DNA from: Streptomyces sp. Root431 | GTDB taxonomy: Bacteria; Actinomycetota; Actinomycetes; Streptomycetales; Streptomycetaceae | NCBI RefSeq assembly: GCF_001426585.1 | Contig: NZ_LMEI01000007.1 | Span: 490,950-554,949 of the forward strand | Length of the DNA: 64,000 nt | Reading direction: 5' to 3' | Shown: positions 1 to 8,483 of the stretch, in pieces | Layout of the letters: each line of letters starts with the position of its first letter | How positions within the stretch are numbered: the stretch's first letter is position 1 | The notes under the pieces: model-generated | The model's database searches: none | The model's input: the letters and a program-made list of their open reading frames with translations, nothing else | What the model was told of the DNA's origin: nothing | Position numbers and translations under genes: made by a program

Positions 1-370
1 GCAGGAAGGTGATGCGGGAGCCCATCGAGCCGATCCGGGGCTCGTCGTAGAGGACGCGGACGCCCTTCTCGCGGATGTCCGCGGCATCGCCGTCGACGTC
101 CGCAGTACCGAAGGCGATGTGGTGCACGCCCTCGCCGTTCTTGGCGAGCCACTTGCCCACCGCCGAGTCCTCCCGGGTCGGCTCCAGGAGCTGGAGGTAG
201 GAGGCCCCACCGTCCGAGGTCTCATTGATCTTGAGCATGGCCTCGCGGACGCCCTGCTCCTCGTTGACCTCGGAGTGGAAGACCTCGAAACCGTACGTCG
301 CACGGTAGAACTCGACAGTCTTGTCGAGGTCGAAACAGGCGATCCCGATGTGGTCGATTCGCGTCAGCAT
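1..370 (-). CDS. mce: Methylmalonyl-CoA epimerase, 3' end outside the window
   Basis: Only the first 123 codons are inside the window; the gene runs off the left edge. The reading begins MLTRIDHIGIACFDLDKTVE and continues through EGVHHIAFGTADVD, the two metal-ligand-bearing strands of a vicinal-oxygen-chelate (glyoxalase-like) fold. The enzyme interconverts (2R)- and (2S)-methylmalonyl-CoA in propionate, odd-chain fatty acid and branched amino acid metabolism. The ATG follows an AGGGGG Shine-Dalgarno stretch. It is divergent from a thiolase and next to meaB, which fits a methylmalonyl-CoA neighbourhood. Confidence 0.93.
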   Translation of the reverse strand, partial: MLTRIDHIGIACFDLDKTVEFYRATYGFEVFHSEVNEEQGVREAMLKINETSDGGASYLQLLEPTREDSAVGKWLAKNGEGVHHIAFGTADVDGDAADIREKGVRVLYDEPRIGSMGSRITFL

Positions 371-508
371 GCCCCCTAGTCCATCGCCAGGAAGGCGGTT
401 ACGCAACGTGCGCGCGATCACACCGGCTGGCCGGTGACCGCGCAGCGCGCCCCTCAGTACATTGGCGGTAAACCCTCGTTCACTCCTCATCCCTAGGGGC
501 CGTGCCTC

Positions 509-1717
509 ATGTCTGGAACGACCGGTACCACCTCAGTGATCGTCGCGGGCGCCCGCACGCCCATGGGTCGCCTGCTCGGCTCGCTCAAGTCCTTCTCGGG
601 CGCGGACCTCGGCGGCTTCGCGATCAAGGCCGCCCTCGACCGTGCGGGCATCGGCGGCGACCAGGTCCAGTACGTGATCATGGGCCAGGTGCTCCAGGCG
701 GGCGCCGGGCAGATCCCCGCGCGCCAGGCCGCCGTCAAGGCCGGCATCCCGATGAGCGTCCCGGCCCTCACCATCAACAAGGTGTGTCTGTCCGGCCTCG
801 ACGCCATCGCGCTCGCCGACCAGCTGATCCGTGCGGGTGAGTTCGACGTGGTCGTCGCCGGCGGCCAGGAGTCGATGACCAACGCCCCGCACCTGCTGCC
901 GAAGTCCCGCGAGGGCTACAAGTACGGCGCGATCGAGATGCTCGACGCGATGGCGTACGACGGCCTCACCGACGCCTTCGAGAACATCGCCATGGGCGAG
1001 TCCACGGAGAAGCACAACACCCGCCTGGGCATCAAGCGCCCCGAGCAGGACGAGATCGCCGCCCTCTCGCACCAGCGCGCCGCCACCGCGCAGAAGAACG
1101 GCATCTTCGAGGCCGAGATCACCCCGGTCGAGATCCCGCAGCGCAAGGGCGAGCCGGTCGTCTTCTCCAAGGACGAGGGCATCCGCGCCGAGACCACCGC
1201 CGAGTCCCTCGGCAAGCTCCGCCCGGCCTTCGCCAAGGACGGCACCATCACCGCCGGCACCTCCTCGCAGATCTCGGACGGCGCCGCCGCCGTCGTCGTG
1301 ATGAGCAAGGCCAAGGCCGAGGAGCTGGGCCTGGAGTGGATCGCCGAGATCGGCGCCCACGGCAACGTCGCGGGCCCGGACAACTCGCTCCAGTCGCAGC
1401 CGTCCAACGCGATCCTGCACGCCCTCAAGAAGGAGGGCCTCGGCGTCGAGGACCTCGACCTCATCGAGATCAACGAGGCCTTCGCCGCGGTCGCCGTCCA
1501 GTCAATGAAGGACCTCGGCGTTACCCCCGAGAAGGTGAACGTCAACGGCGGCGCGATCGCCCTGGGCCACCCCATCGGCATGTCCGGCGCCCGCGTGGTG
1601 CTGCACCTCGCCCTGGAGCTCAAGCGGCGCGGCGGCGGCGTCGGCGCGGCGGCCCTCTGCGGCGGCGGCGGCCAGGGCGACGCGCTGATCGTTCGCGTCC
1701 CCGGCAACGGCAAGTAG
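509..1717 (+). CDS. Acetyl-CoA C-acetyltransferase (thiolase)
   Basis: A 402-residue thiolase of normal family length. The acyl-accepting cysteine is Cys93 in NKVCLSG. The C-terminal catalytic pair is His354 in [14 protein letters not shown] and Cys384 in [20 protein letters not shown] is also present. It condenses two acetyl-CoA to acetoacetyl-CoA or cleaves short 3-ketoacyl-CoA in the cytoplasm. The ATG lies 8 bases after AGGGGC. meaB follows 25 bases downstream on the same strand, so the two are probably cotranscribed. Whether it is biosynthetic or degradative cannot be read from the sequence. Confidence 0.93.
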   Translation: MSGTTGTTSVIVAGARTPMGRLLGSLKSFSGADLGGFAIKAALDRAGIGGDQVQYVIMGQVLQAGAGQIPARQAAVKAGIPMSVPALTINKVCLSGLDAIALADQLIRAGEFDVVVAGGQESMTNAPHLLPKSREGYKYGAIEMLDAMAYDGLTDAFENIAMGESTEKHNTRLGIKRPEQDEIAALSHQRAATAQKNGIFEAEITPVEIPQRKGEPVVFSKDEGIRAETTAESLGKLRPAFAKDGTITAGTSSQISDGAAAVVVMSKAKAEELGLEWIAEIGAHGNVAGPDNSLQSQPSNAILHALKKEGLGVEDLDLIEINEAFAAVAVQSMKDLGVTPEKVNVNGGAIALGHPIGMSGARVVLHLALELKRRGGGVGAAALCGGGGQGDALIVRVPGNGK

Positions 1718-1742
1718 TCCCGGCCCTTAAGGAGCAGCGCAC

Positions 1743-2699
1743 ATGGTGGACGTCCCCGAACTCGTCGCCCAGGCACGGGAGGGCCGGCCGCGGGCCGTGG
1801 CCCGGCTGATCTCGCTCGTGGAGGGGGCGTCCCCGCAGCTGCGCGAGGTCATGGCGGCGCTCGCGCCGCTGACCGGCGGCGCCTATGTGGTGGGCCTGAC
1901 GGGCTCGCCCGGCGTCGGCAAGTCCACGTCGACCTCGGCGCTCGTCACCGCGTACCGGAAGGCGGGCAAGCGGGTCGGCGTCCTGGCCGTCGACCCGTCC
2001 TCGCCGTTCAGCGGGGGCGCGCTGCTCGGCGACCGGGTCCGCATGTCCGAGCACGCCTCCGACCCGGGCGTCTACATCCGCTCGATGGCCACCCGCGGCC
2101 ATCTGGGCGGTCTCGCCTGGTCCGCCCCGCAGGCCATCCGCGTCCTGGACGCGGCCGGCTGCGAGGTGATCCTCGTGGAGACGGTCGGCGTCGGGCAGTC
2201 CGAGGTGGAGATCGCCTCCCAGGCCGACACCTCGGTCGTCCTCCTCGCCCCGGGCATGGGCGACGGGATCCAGGCCGCGAAGGCGGGCATCCTGGAGATC
2301 GGCGACCTGTACGTGGTCAACAAGGCCGACCGGGACGGCGCGGACGCCACCGCCCGCGAGCTCAACCACATGCTGGGCCTGGGCGAGGCGCGGTCCGCCG
2401 GTGACTGGCGGCCGCCGATCGTCAAGACGGTCGCGGCGCGCGGCGAGGGCATCGACGAGGTCGTGGAGGCCCTGGAGAAGCACCGCGCGTGGATGGAGGA
2501 GCACGGGGTGCTCGCGGAGCGCCGCCGGTCCCGTGCGGCGCGCGAGGTCGAGACGATCACCATCACGGCCCTGCGCGAGCGCATCGGTGATCTGCACGGC
2601 GACCGGCGCCTCGACGCCCTCGCAGAGCGGATCGTCGCGGGCGACCTCGACCCGTACGCGGCCTCCGACGAGCTGGTCGCGAGCCTGACGGGCAACTGA
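1743..2699 (+). CDS. meaB: MeaB/ArgK-type GTPase, methylmalonyl-CoA mutase chaperone
   Basis: 318 residues. A G3E P-loop GTPase with Walker A GSPGVGKS (residues 54-61), a VLAVDPSSPFSGGALLGDR switch region and the base-recognition motif VVNKAD near residue 197. MeaB proteins guard and reload the cobalamin of methylmalonyl-CoA and isobutyryl-CoA mutases. The start follows AAGGAG with 8 bases of spacing. A perfect hairpin terminator follows the stop. An icmA gene lies 14 kb downstream in this window and could be one client. Confidence 0.95.
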   Translation: MVDVPELVAQAREGRPRAVARLISLVEGASPQLREVMAALAPLTGGAYVVGLTGSPGVGKSTSTSALVTAYRKAGKRVGVLAVDPSSPFSGGALLGDRVRMSEHASDPGVYIRSMATRGHLGGLAWSAPQAIRVLDAAGCEVILVETVGVGQSEVEIASQADTSVVLLAPGMGDGIQAAKAGILEIGDLYVVNKADRDGADATARELNHMLGLGEARSAGDWRPPIVKTVAARGEGIDEVVEALEKHRAWMEEHGVLAERRRSRAAREVETITITALRERIGDLHGDRRLDALAERIVAGDLDPYAASDELVASLTGN

Positions 2700-2715
2700 G
2701 TCCCGGAAGACGAGA

Positions 2716-2747
2716 AAGGGCCTCCCCGGCGATCCGGGGAGGCCCTT
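2716..2747. terminator. Bidirectional terminator between meaB and marR
   Basis: A perfect 14-bp stem (AAGGGCCTCCCCGG and its complement) with a 4-base loop, followed by TTCCT on the plus strand and preceded by AAA. It sits in the 63-base gap between two convergent genes, so it can serve both. Confidence 0.85.
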
Positions 2748-2762
2748 CCTCGTACGGGTCGG

Positions 2763-3239
2763 CTACGGCTTGCCGCGCCGCCCGCGGAGCTGCTCCGCGA
2801 TCGGCTTCAGCGACTCGTGGAGGTCACCGAGGGCGTCGGCGCCGATCTGGTCGATGAAGTGCCTGCGCACCGACTCGACGTGGTGCGGGGCCACCTTGCG
2901 CATGGTCTCCATGCCGTCGTCCGTCAGGACGGCGTACAGCCCGCGCCGGTCGGACTCGCAGTTCTCGCGGCGTACGAGTCCGGCGTTCTCCATCCGGGTG
3001 ATCTGGTGGGAGAGCCGGCTCTTCGACTGGAGGGTGGCCGTGGCGAGGTCGCTCATGCGGAGCCGGCGCTCGGCCGACTCCGAGAGGTTCACCAGGATCT
3101 CGTAGTCGTTCATCGTCAGGCCGAAGGGTTGGAGGTCCTTCTCCAGCTGGTGCGTCAGCATCCTCTGGACGTCGAGGAACGTGCGCCAGGCGCACTGCTC
3201 GCCGTCGGTGAGCCACGGGGTGGCCGTCTCGGTCTCCAT
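2763..3239 (-). CDS. MarR-family transcriptional regulator
   Basis: 158 residues. The winged helix spans roughly residues 50-110 (RLRMSDLATATLQSKSRLSH, then the wing RRENCESDRRGLYAVLT), flanked by dimerisation helices. MarR proteins bind palindromes as dimers and often respond to small aromatic or oxidising ligands. The promoter side holds an imperfect palindrome 6 bases upstream of the ATG, suggesting self-control. The AIM24 genes downstream of its promoter point the same way, so the gene has no obvious divergent target. The ligand is unknown. Confidence 0.88.
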   Translation of the reverse strand: METETATPWLTDGEQCAWRTFLDVQRMLTHQLEKDLQPFGLTMNDYEILVNLSESAERRLRMSDLATATLQSKSRLSHQITRMENAGLVRRENCESDRRGLYAVLTDDGMETMRKVAPHHVESVRRHFIDQIGADALGDLHESLKPIAEQLRGRRGKP

Positions 3240-3245
3240 GTATGG

Positions 3246-3266
3246 ATTCTACCTAAGAAGTTGAAT
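3246..3266. promoter_or_regulatory. Imperfect palindrome upstream of marR, possible auto-operator
   Basis: Arms ATTCTAC and GTTGAAT separated by 7 bases match at 6 of 7 positions. The site is AT-rich for this genome and lies immediately upstream of the marR ATG, the usual place for a MarR auto-operator. Confidence 0.35.
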
Positions 3267-3322
3267 GCTTTACGAAATCTGGGAGCGTGCGTTCGAGGAC
3301 GTCACACTCCGCAGACTACCGC

Positions 3323-4108
3323 TCACAGCCCGAAGCGACGCTGGAGGTCACCGAGCTGGCCGGGAAGACGCGGTACCGAACCCGGCACGCTCTGGCCGGA
3401 ACCGTGTGCCCCGTGACCGCCCGGGACTCCCGCCTGCGCCGGCGGCCCGCCGATCGCCCGCTCCGCCATGAGCAGCTCCGTCGACTGGAGCAGTACCGTA
3501 CCCGCTCCCACGAACTCGAACTGGTGCTCCTCGCCCGAGGTGCCGCCGATCCCCGTCAGGGCCCGTACGCCGCCCATCACGCCCGTCATGTAGCCGTGGT
3601 CGTAGTGGTGGCACGGCGAGGGGCAGTCCGCCCAGCCGACCAGGGCCTGCGGGTCCACCCGCATCGGCGGCTCCATGAAGACCACCGGGCCGTTCGACGC
3701 GGCCACGAACTTGCCCGTGCCGATCAGCGTCACGAAGCCCGGCACGATCGACTGCTTCAGCGCGAGCGTGGGCTGGTAGGCGAGCAGATTGCCGGAGCGG
3801 ATCGTCAGGTTGCCCTTGTCCAGGTCGAACGAGTTCACGTCGAAGGCCCGGTCCGCGAGCAGCATCTTGCCGCTGCCCTCGGCGACCACCCAGTCGCTCG
3901 CGTGCAGCGGCGAGTGGAACGACGTCCTGACCAGCCGGTCGAGCCGCCCGTGCCCGATCCCGTTGAACTCGATCCGCCCGTAGTAGGCGATCATCTTGCC
4001 CTTCTGCAGGAACCACTGGGATCCCTTGAGCTCCACGCAGAAGGTGTACGGATTCACGTTGTCGTCCGACGGAAGCGTCGTCGGGTCGTGGATCACCGGG
4101 GTGCTCAC
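3323..4108 (-). CDS. AIM24 family protein, third gene of the AIM24 operon
   Basis: 261 residues from a GTG that overlaps the preceding AIM24 stop (GTGA). The body carries the AIM24/TIGR00266-type beta-sandwich repeats (FCVELKGSQWFLQKGKMIAYYG, GKMLLADRAFDVNSFDLDKG, VVFMEPPMRVDPQALVGW). The last 45 residues are a Gly/Pro-rich tail that its two paralogues lack. AIM24 proteins are named for a yeast mitochondrial inner-membrane organisation factor; the bacterial role is unknown. No signal peptide or membrane segment is visible, so it is probably cytoplasmic or peripheral. Confidence 0.85.
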   Translation of the reverse strand: MSTPVIHDPTTLPSDDNVNPYTFCVELKGSQWFLQKGKMIAYYGRIEFNGIGHGRLDRLVRTSFHSPLHASDWVVAEGSGKMLLADRAFDVNSFDLDKGNLTIRSGNLLAYQPTLALKQSIVPGFVTLIGTGKFVAASNGPVVFMEPPMRVDPQALVGWADCPSPCHHYDHGYMTGVMGGVRALTGIGGTSGEEHQFEFVGAGTVLLQSTELLMAERAIGGPPAQAGVPGGHGAHGSGQSVPGSVPRLPGQLGDLQRRFGL

Positions 4109-4755
4109 AGCTTCTCCTCCGAGGCCTGGACGTACACCGCGCCGCTCCCGCTCAGCTCCAGCTGGAACGCCTCGCCCGAGCCGCGCCCCACCATGTCGCG
4201 CCAGCCCAGCGCGGTGGAGAGCTTGTTCCGTACGTCGCCGTGGTGGGCCACGTACGCCTGCGGGTCCACGTGGACCGGGCGGCCCGGGGTGATCGGCAGC
4301 TCGATGACCCCGCCGTGCGCCATGACGGCCACCGCGCCGTGCCCCTTGAGGGTGGTGGTGAAGAGGCCCTGGCCGGTCACCTGGCCGCGGACCATGCCCA
4401 TGACCCCGCCCTGCGAGCCCATGAACATCGTGCCCTGCTCCAGGGTGCCGTCGAAGGCCAGGAGCCGGTCGGCCTCGACGTACAGGGTGTCGCCCGTCAG
4501 CCCGATCACCTGGATGTGGTGGCCGCCGTGCCCGAACATCACCGTGCCGTTGCCCTCGACCGTCATCAGTGGCGTCGCCTCGCCGGCCACCCGGCGGCCG
4601 ATCATCGACATCACGCCGCCCTGACCGCCCGCCATGTTCGGCGTGAAAGTGACGTCGCCGCGGTACGCGAGCATCGCGCCGCGCTGGCTGAACATCCGCT
4701 GCCCGGGGATGACGGTCGCCTCGACCATCTTCGAGTTGATCTCGCGGAACGGCAT
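4105..4755 (-). CDS. AIM24 family protein, second gene of the AIM24 operon
   Basis: 216 residues, beginning MPFREINSKMVEATVIPGQR. Repeated strands of the type NGTVMFGHGGHHIQVIGLTG and LYVEADRLLAFDGTLEQG are the AIM24 signature. Its ATG shares one base with the upstream gene's stop (TGATG) and its own stop overlaps the next start, so the three AIM24 genes are translationally coupled. The sequence is diverged from both neighbours, so this is old duplication. Function is unknown; co-assembly of the three products is an inference from the coupling. Confidence 0.85.
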   Translation of the reverse strand: MPFREINSKMVEATVIPGQRMFSQRGAMLAYRGDVTFTPNMAGGQGGVMSMIGRRVAGEATPLMTVEGNGTVMFGHGGHHIQVIGLTGDTLYVEADRLLAFDGTLEQGTMFMGSQGGVMGMVRGQVTGQGLFTTTLKGHGAVAVMAHGGVIELPITPGRPVHVDPQAYVAHHGDVRNKLSTALGWRDMVGRGSGEAFQLELSGSGAVYVQASEEKL

Positions 4756-5393
4756 CAGACGTCGCCCCCGATCGTGTTCCGCTCGCTCGGCTGGACGTAC
4801 ACGAGGCCGTCCCCCTCGAAGCGGATCTGGAAGGCCTCGCCGCCGCCCTCGCCCATGAGGGTGCGGAAGGTCACACCGGACTGGAAGTGCTGCTGGAGGT
4901 TGCCCTGGTGCGCGATGTACGCGCCGGGGTCGACCTGGAGCGGGTACTGAGGGGTCACCCGCAGCACCACCGCCGGGCCGTCGGACGTGATCGCCGCCTG
5001 GCCCGTGCCCTCGACGGTGGTGGTGAAGAGGCCGTTGCCGGTCGCGCCGCCGCGCAGGCCCGTGAAGGTGGTGCCGGTGCGCAGCCCCGCGTCGGTGGCG
5101 AGCAGATTGCTCGCCTCGACCCAGAGCTTCTCGCCGTGCAGGGACACGAGGTTGATCTCGGAGGCCCGGTCGGCGAACCAGCAGGTCCCCTGGCCGCGTA
5201 CCTCCATCACCTCCATCTGCTCACCGGTGAGCCGGCGGGTCACCATGCCGCGCAGGCCCTCACCGCCACCGCTCATCTTCTTGAACGCCATCTGGCCGTC
5301 GTAGGCGACCATCGAGCCGTTCTTCGCCTTGACGGCGTCGCCCGTCATGGAGACGGCGAGCACCTTGCTGCCTTGGAGTCGGAACGTTGCCAC
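4755..5393 (-). CDS. AIM24 family protein, first gene of the AIM24 operon
   Basis: 212 residues from a GTG reading VATFRLQGSKVLAVSMTGDA. This start was preferred to an upstream ATG because conserved sequence begins here and the extra 27 residues look like untranslated promoter sequence. No convincing ribosome binding site precedes it, so a leaderless or very short-leader mRNA is likely. The fold repeats are NGSMVAYDGQMAFKKM, GQGTCWFADRASEINLVSL and LWVEASNLLATDAGLRTG. It is divergent from the DUF3817 gene. Confidence 0.82.
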   Translation of the reverse strand: MATFRLQGSKVLAVSMTGDAVKAKNGSMVAYDGQMAFKKMSGGGEGLRGMVTRRLTGEQMEVMEVRGQGTCWFADRASEINLVSLHGEKLWVEASNLLATDAGLRTGTTFTGLRGGATGNGLFTTTVEGTGQAAITSDGPAVVLRVTPQYPLQVDPGAYIAHQGNLQQHFQSGVTFRTLMGEGGGEAFQIRFEGDGLVYVQPSERNTIGGDV

Positions 5394-5500
5394 CCAAGGA
5401 AGGTACTGGGGACCCGGATAAAGAGACAGCAAAGTCGGCGTGCACAATGGACGGGCCCTTGTGCATCCGTTCACAAGATCGAACGAAGGTGACCCCCTCC

Positions 5501-5854
5501 GTGGACATCAAGACCGCTTCCTCCCTCCACCGGCTCCGGCTCGTCTCCGCGCCGGAGGCCGTCTCGTTCCTGCTTCTGCTCGTCTGCTCGGTGCTCAAGC
5601 GGACGACGGACTTCAACGCGGTGCCGGTCATGGGTGCGGTCCACGGCGTGCTGTTCATCCTGTACGTCCTCTTCTGGCTGGACGCCTGGAACCGCACCAA
5701 GTGGAGCTTCGGGACCGCGGCGCTCTACTTCGTCCTCTCGGTGCTGCCGCTGGGCGGCTTCTACGCCGAGCGGAAGCTGAAGCGCGAGGCCGCCGACGCG
5801 GTCATCGCCTCCCGCGCCCGCGCGGCGAGCGCCGAGGGTGCGGTGAAGGCGTGA
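5501..5854 (+). CDS. DUF3817 small integral membrane protein
   Basis: 117 residues from a GTG placed 8 to 10 bases after GAAGGTGA, an almost perfect match to the anti-Shine-Dalgarno; that spacing favours it over the GTG four codons upstream. Three hydrophobic segments are visible ([53 protein letters not shown]), followed by a basic/Ala tail. The DUF3817 role is unknown. A paralogue lies at 16448-16780. Its stop overlaps the next gene's start (GTGA). Confidence 0.85.
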   Translation: MDIKTASSLHRLRLVSAPEAVSFLLLLVCSVLKRTTDFNAVPVMGAVHGVLFILYVLFWLDAWNRTKWSFGTAALYFVLSVLPLGGFYAERKLKREAADAVIASRARAASAEGAVKA

Positions 5855-6144
5855 TCGTCGCGTTCTCGGTCACCCCGCTGGGTGTGGGGGAAGAGGTCGG
5901 CGAGTACGTCGCCGAGGCCGTCAGGGTCGTCCGCGAGTCCGGGCTCCCGAACCGCACCGACGCCATGTTCACGTCCATCGAGGGCGAGTGGGACGAGGTC
6001 ATGGACGTCGTGAAGCGTGCCGTCGCCGCCGTGGAGGCCCGCGCGCCGCGCGTCTCGGTCGTCATGAAGGCGGACATCCGTCCCGGCGTGACGGACGGTC
6101 TGACCTCGAAGGTCGAGACGGTGGAGCGCCACCTCGGGGCCTGA
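5851..6144 (+). CDS. MTH1187 family thiamine-binding protein
   Basis: 97 residues, starting [20 protein letters not shown] and containing [23 protein letters not shown]. This ferredoxin-like small protein family (MTH1187/YkoF) binds thiamine or a related vitamin in characterised members. The GTG is the overlap GTGA with the DUF3817 gene, so the two are translationally coupled. No transport partner is adjacent, and the role in this operon is unknown. Confidence 0.85.
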   Translation: MIVAFSVTPLGVGEEVGEYVAEAVRVVRESGLPNRTDAMFTSIEGEWDEVMDVVKRAVAAVEARAPRVSVVMKADIRPGVTDGLTSKVETVERHLGA

Positions 6145-6162
6145 CGCCGAAGCGGAACAGTC

Positions 6163-6197
6163 GAGACCCCCGGTCCTGATCCAGGACCGGGGGTCTC
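6163..6197. terminator. Terminator after the DUF3817/thiamine-binding operon
   Basis: A perfect 16-bp stem (GAGACCCCCGGTCCTG and its complement) around a 3-base loop, followed by TTCG. It starts 18 bases after the stop codon. Confidence 0.85.
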
Positions 6198-6211
6198 TTC
6201 GTATGTACTGG

Positions 6212-6227
6212 TTGAGCGAGTGCTCAA
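6212..6227. promoter_or_regulatory. Upstream TTGAGC...GCTCAA operator
   Basis: The palindrome TTGAGC-N4-GCTCAA has perfect 6-bp arms. It resembles a TetR-family operator. Its centre is 44 bp, about four helical turns, from that of a matching site at 6256-6271. The likely ligand is the TetR protein encoded third in the downstream operon. Confidence 0.55.
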
Positions 6228-6255
6228 AATCGGTTACCTTCACTCGCGGGCAGTT

Positions 6256-6271
6256 TTGAGCGGTCGCTCAA
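6256..6271. promoter_or_regulatory. Downstream TTGAGCG...CGCTCAA operator
   Basis: The palindrome TTGAGCG-N2-CGCTCAA has perfect 7-bp arms sharing the TTGAGC half-site with the upstream copy. It ends 27 bases before the SRPBCC ATG, where a bound dimer would block transcription. Confidence 0.55.
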
Positions 6272-6298
6272 GATGCCGGATGAGCTGGGGGAACACCA

Positions 6299-7021
6299 AT
6301 GGGTCTCTACATCGAGACGCGCGTGCGCGCGGACCTGGAGACGCTCTGGGAGCGCACGCAGGAACCGGAGCGCCACCAGCGCTGGGACCTGAGGTTCACG
6401 GAGATCTCCTACCTCCCGCGGGCCGAGGGCGAGGCCCAGCACTTTCGGTACGCGACCCGCGTCCTGCCCTTCCTGACCGTCGCCGGCACCGGTGTCTCCG
6501 CGGGGGAGCGCCACCGGGCCGGCGGCGAGCGGGTCTCCGCCCTCCGCTTCGCCTCGCCGCACCCGCTGTCGCTGCTCGCCGAGGGCAGCGGCTACTGGAG
6601 GTACGTGCCCACCGCCGACGGCGTCCGCTTCCTCACCGGCTACGACTACCGGCCCCGCTGGGGCCTCCTCGGCCGCGCCGCCGACCGGCTCGTCCTCCGG
6701 CCCCTCATGGGCTGGGCCACGGCCTGGTCCTTCGACCGGCTGCGGCTCTGGTGCGAGCGGGGCATCACCCCGGAGCGCTCGCGGAACCGCTGGCTGCTCG
6801 AACTCCTCGTCCGGGTGCTGCTCGTGGCCGTGCCGATCACCCTGACCCGGCTGCCCCTGGGGCTCGTGTCGCTCGACGCCGTGCCGCTCACCGTCCTCGG
6901 ACTCGCCGCCGCCGTCCTCGTACCGCCCTCGTCACGCGCCCCCGCGGCCCGGCGCTGCCTGCGCGTCCCGCCCGCCCGCACCCGGGAGCCCCGGCTCCTC
7001 GCCACCCTGGAGCAGCCGTGA
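6299..7021 (+). CDS. SRPBCC-like protein with C-terminal membrane segments
   Basis: 240 residues. The first 150 (MGLYIETRVRADLETLWERTQEPERHQRWD onward) read as a START/SRPBCC lipid- or ligand-binding fold, with the characteristic early helix and WRYVPTADGVRFLTGYDYRP strands. The C-terminus has two hydrophobic stretches (LLELLVRVLLVAVPITL, VPLTVLGLAAAVLVPP), suggesting membrane tethering. The ATG follows GGGGGA. The stop overlaps the DUF4166 start (GTGA). The ligand is unknown. Confidence 0.75.
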   Translation: MGLYIETRVRADLETLWERTQEPERHQRWDLRFTEISYLPRAEGEAQHFRYATRVLPFLTVAGTGVSAGERHRAGGERVSALRFASPHPLSLLAEGSGYWRYVPTADGVRFLTGYDYRPRWGLLGRAADRLVLRPLMGWATAWSFDRLRLWCERGITPERSRNRWLLELLVRVLLVAVPITLTRLPLGLVSLDAVPLTVLGLAAAVLVPPSSRAPAARRCLRVPPARTREPRLLATLEQP

Positions 7022-7701
7022 CCTCGATCTTCCGTACGGCCATGGGGGACGCCGCCTTCGAGCGCCTCCACCCCGAGCTCCAGCGGCGCTTCTCCGTCGG
7101 GCTCGCGAGCGGGGAACTGTGCGTCGGGCGGGGCGTCATGGACCGTGTCTGGCACGGCAGGGCCTTCGTGAAGCCCTTCCTCGCGGTCGGCGGGCTGCGG
7201 AACATCCTGCTGCCCCGCACCGGCCGGGACGTCCCCTTCGTCATCGAGAACGTGCCGTACGCCGACTCGTACGGACGGGAGACCGTCACCTTCGTCCGGA
7301 CCTTCGCCCTGCCCGGCGGCCCCCGGCGCTTCGACGCCACCATGGTCCACAGCCCCGAGCGGGACTGCGTCCTCGACTACCTCGGCACCCACCAGCACCT
7401 CGCCAGCGACCTGCACCCGTCCGCCGAACCCGACGGCTCCCTCCTCATCACCTCCGGCGAACACCGCTTCCGCGAAGGCCCGTTGGACGTGCGCGTCCCC
7501 GAACTGATCGGCGGCCGGGCCGAGGTCCGCGAGTCCTTCGACGAGCGCACCGGCCGCTTCCGCATCAACGTCCGGGTGGTGAACCGGTACTTCGGCCCGC
7601 TCTTCGGCTACGAGGGATCGTTCACCGCCGAGTACGCCGACGTAGGCTCCCACGGGGTGCGCGCGGGGCTGCGCCCGGTGCGCGAGGAGGTACGGGCGTG
7701 A
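7018..7701 (+). CDS. DUF4166 domain-containing protein
   Basis: 227 residues from a GTG overlapping the previous stop, beginning MTSIFRTAMGDAAFERLHPE. DUF4166 proteins are often fused to or encoded beside NAD-binding epimerase-like or lipid-associated proteins, but no reaction is established. The sequence is soluble, with no signal peptide. It is coupled both to the SRPBCC gene and to the TetR gene (GTGA overlap). The presence of a START-like partner suggests a shared hydrophobic ligand; this is inference. Confidence 0.75.
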   Translation: MTSIFRTAMGDAAFERLHPELQRRFSVGLASGELCVGRGVMDRVWHGRAFVKPFLAVGGLRNILLPRTGRDVPFVIENVPYADSYGRETVTFVRTFALPGGPRRFDATMVHSPERDCVLDYLGTHQHLASDLHPSAEPDGSLLITSGEHRFREGPLDVRVPELIGGRAEVRESFDERTGRFRINVRVVNRYFGPLFGYEGSFTAEYADVGSHGVRAGLRPVREEVRA

Positions 7702-8393
7702 GCGGGAACACCGTGGTCGGCAAGGCCGCCGCCGGAGCGAAGGGCCAGGACGCCCGGAGCCAGGAGACCCGGGACAAGCTGCTCGACGGCGCCCTGCGCA
7801 CCCTCGTCGAGCAGGGCATCGCCAAGGCCTCCGCCCGCGCCATCGCGACCACCGCCGGGGTCAACCAGGCCCTCGTCTTCTACCACTTCGGCTCCGTCGA
7901 CGAGCTCCTCGCCGCCGCCTGCCGACGCGGCGCCGAGCTGCGGGTCGCCCGCCACCGCGAGCGGCTCCGCTCCGTCACCAGCCTCTCCGAGCTCCTCGCC
8001 TTCGGGCGCGAGATGCACGCCGAGGAGCGGGACGCCGGACACGTCGCCGTCCTCGGGCAGCTGCTCGCCGGGGCCCAGACCCACCCCCGGCTCGCCCCGG
8101 CCACCGCCGCCGGGCTCGACCTGTGGATCGCCGAGATCGAGCAGGTCCTCGTCCGCGTCCTCGCCGGGACCCCGCTCGCCGAGTTCACCGACCCGGCGGG
8201 CCTCGCCCGCGCCGTCGCCGCCTCCTTCGTCGGCCTCGAACTGTACGAGGGCGTCGACCCGGCCGGCGCGGAGGCCGCGCTCACCGCCCTCGAGCAGCTC
8301 GGCGCCCTGATGGCCGCGGTGGAGGAGCTGAACCCGGTCGCGCGGAAGGCCGTCACGTACACGCTGCGATGGCAGAGCGGCCGCGGCCGGTAA
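7698..8393 (+). CDS. TetR-family regulator, last gene of the SRPBCC-DUF4166 operon
   Basis: 231 residues. The N-terminal TetR DNA-binding domain covers about residues 20-70 (TRDKLLDGALRTLVEQG, AIATTAGVNQALVFYHFGSVDELL) and the rest is an all-helical ligand domain. The GTG overlaps the DUF4166 stop. As the only regulator of this transcription unit it is the natural candidate for the two TTGAGC palindromes at the operon's promoter, giving negative autoregulation. The effector is unknown. Confidence 0.9.
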   Translation: MSGNTVVGKAAAGAKGQDARSQETRDKLLDGALRTLVEQGIAKASARAIATTAGVNQALVFYHFGSVDELLAAACRRGAELRVARHRERLRSVTSLSELLAFGREMHAEERDAGHVAVLGQLLAGAQTHPRLAPATAAGLDLWIAEIEQVLVRVLAGTPLAEFTDPAGLARAVAASFVGLELYEGVDPAGAEAALTALEQLGALMAAVEELNPVARKAVTYTLRWQSGRGR

Positions 8394-8483
8394 GGACGCC
8401 CACTCGGACTACTCCAGTCGACACGCCGAACGATCTCCCCTTTTGTTGGGGTATCGACCCGTTCGACGACAGCTGGAGGCACC

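Noticed and set aside
421..436. CACCGG-N4-CCGGTG palindrome between mce and the thiolase gene
   Set aside because: GC-only 6-bp arms are frequent at this base composition. There is no second site or other support for an operator.
8445..8458. GGGGTATCG shared upstream of cslA and of the HelD/HelR-type gene
   Set aside because: A nine-base match is expected by chance in 64 kb of GC-rich sequence. The two contexts (no inverted repeat at cslA) differ.
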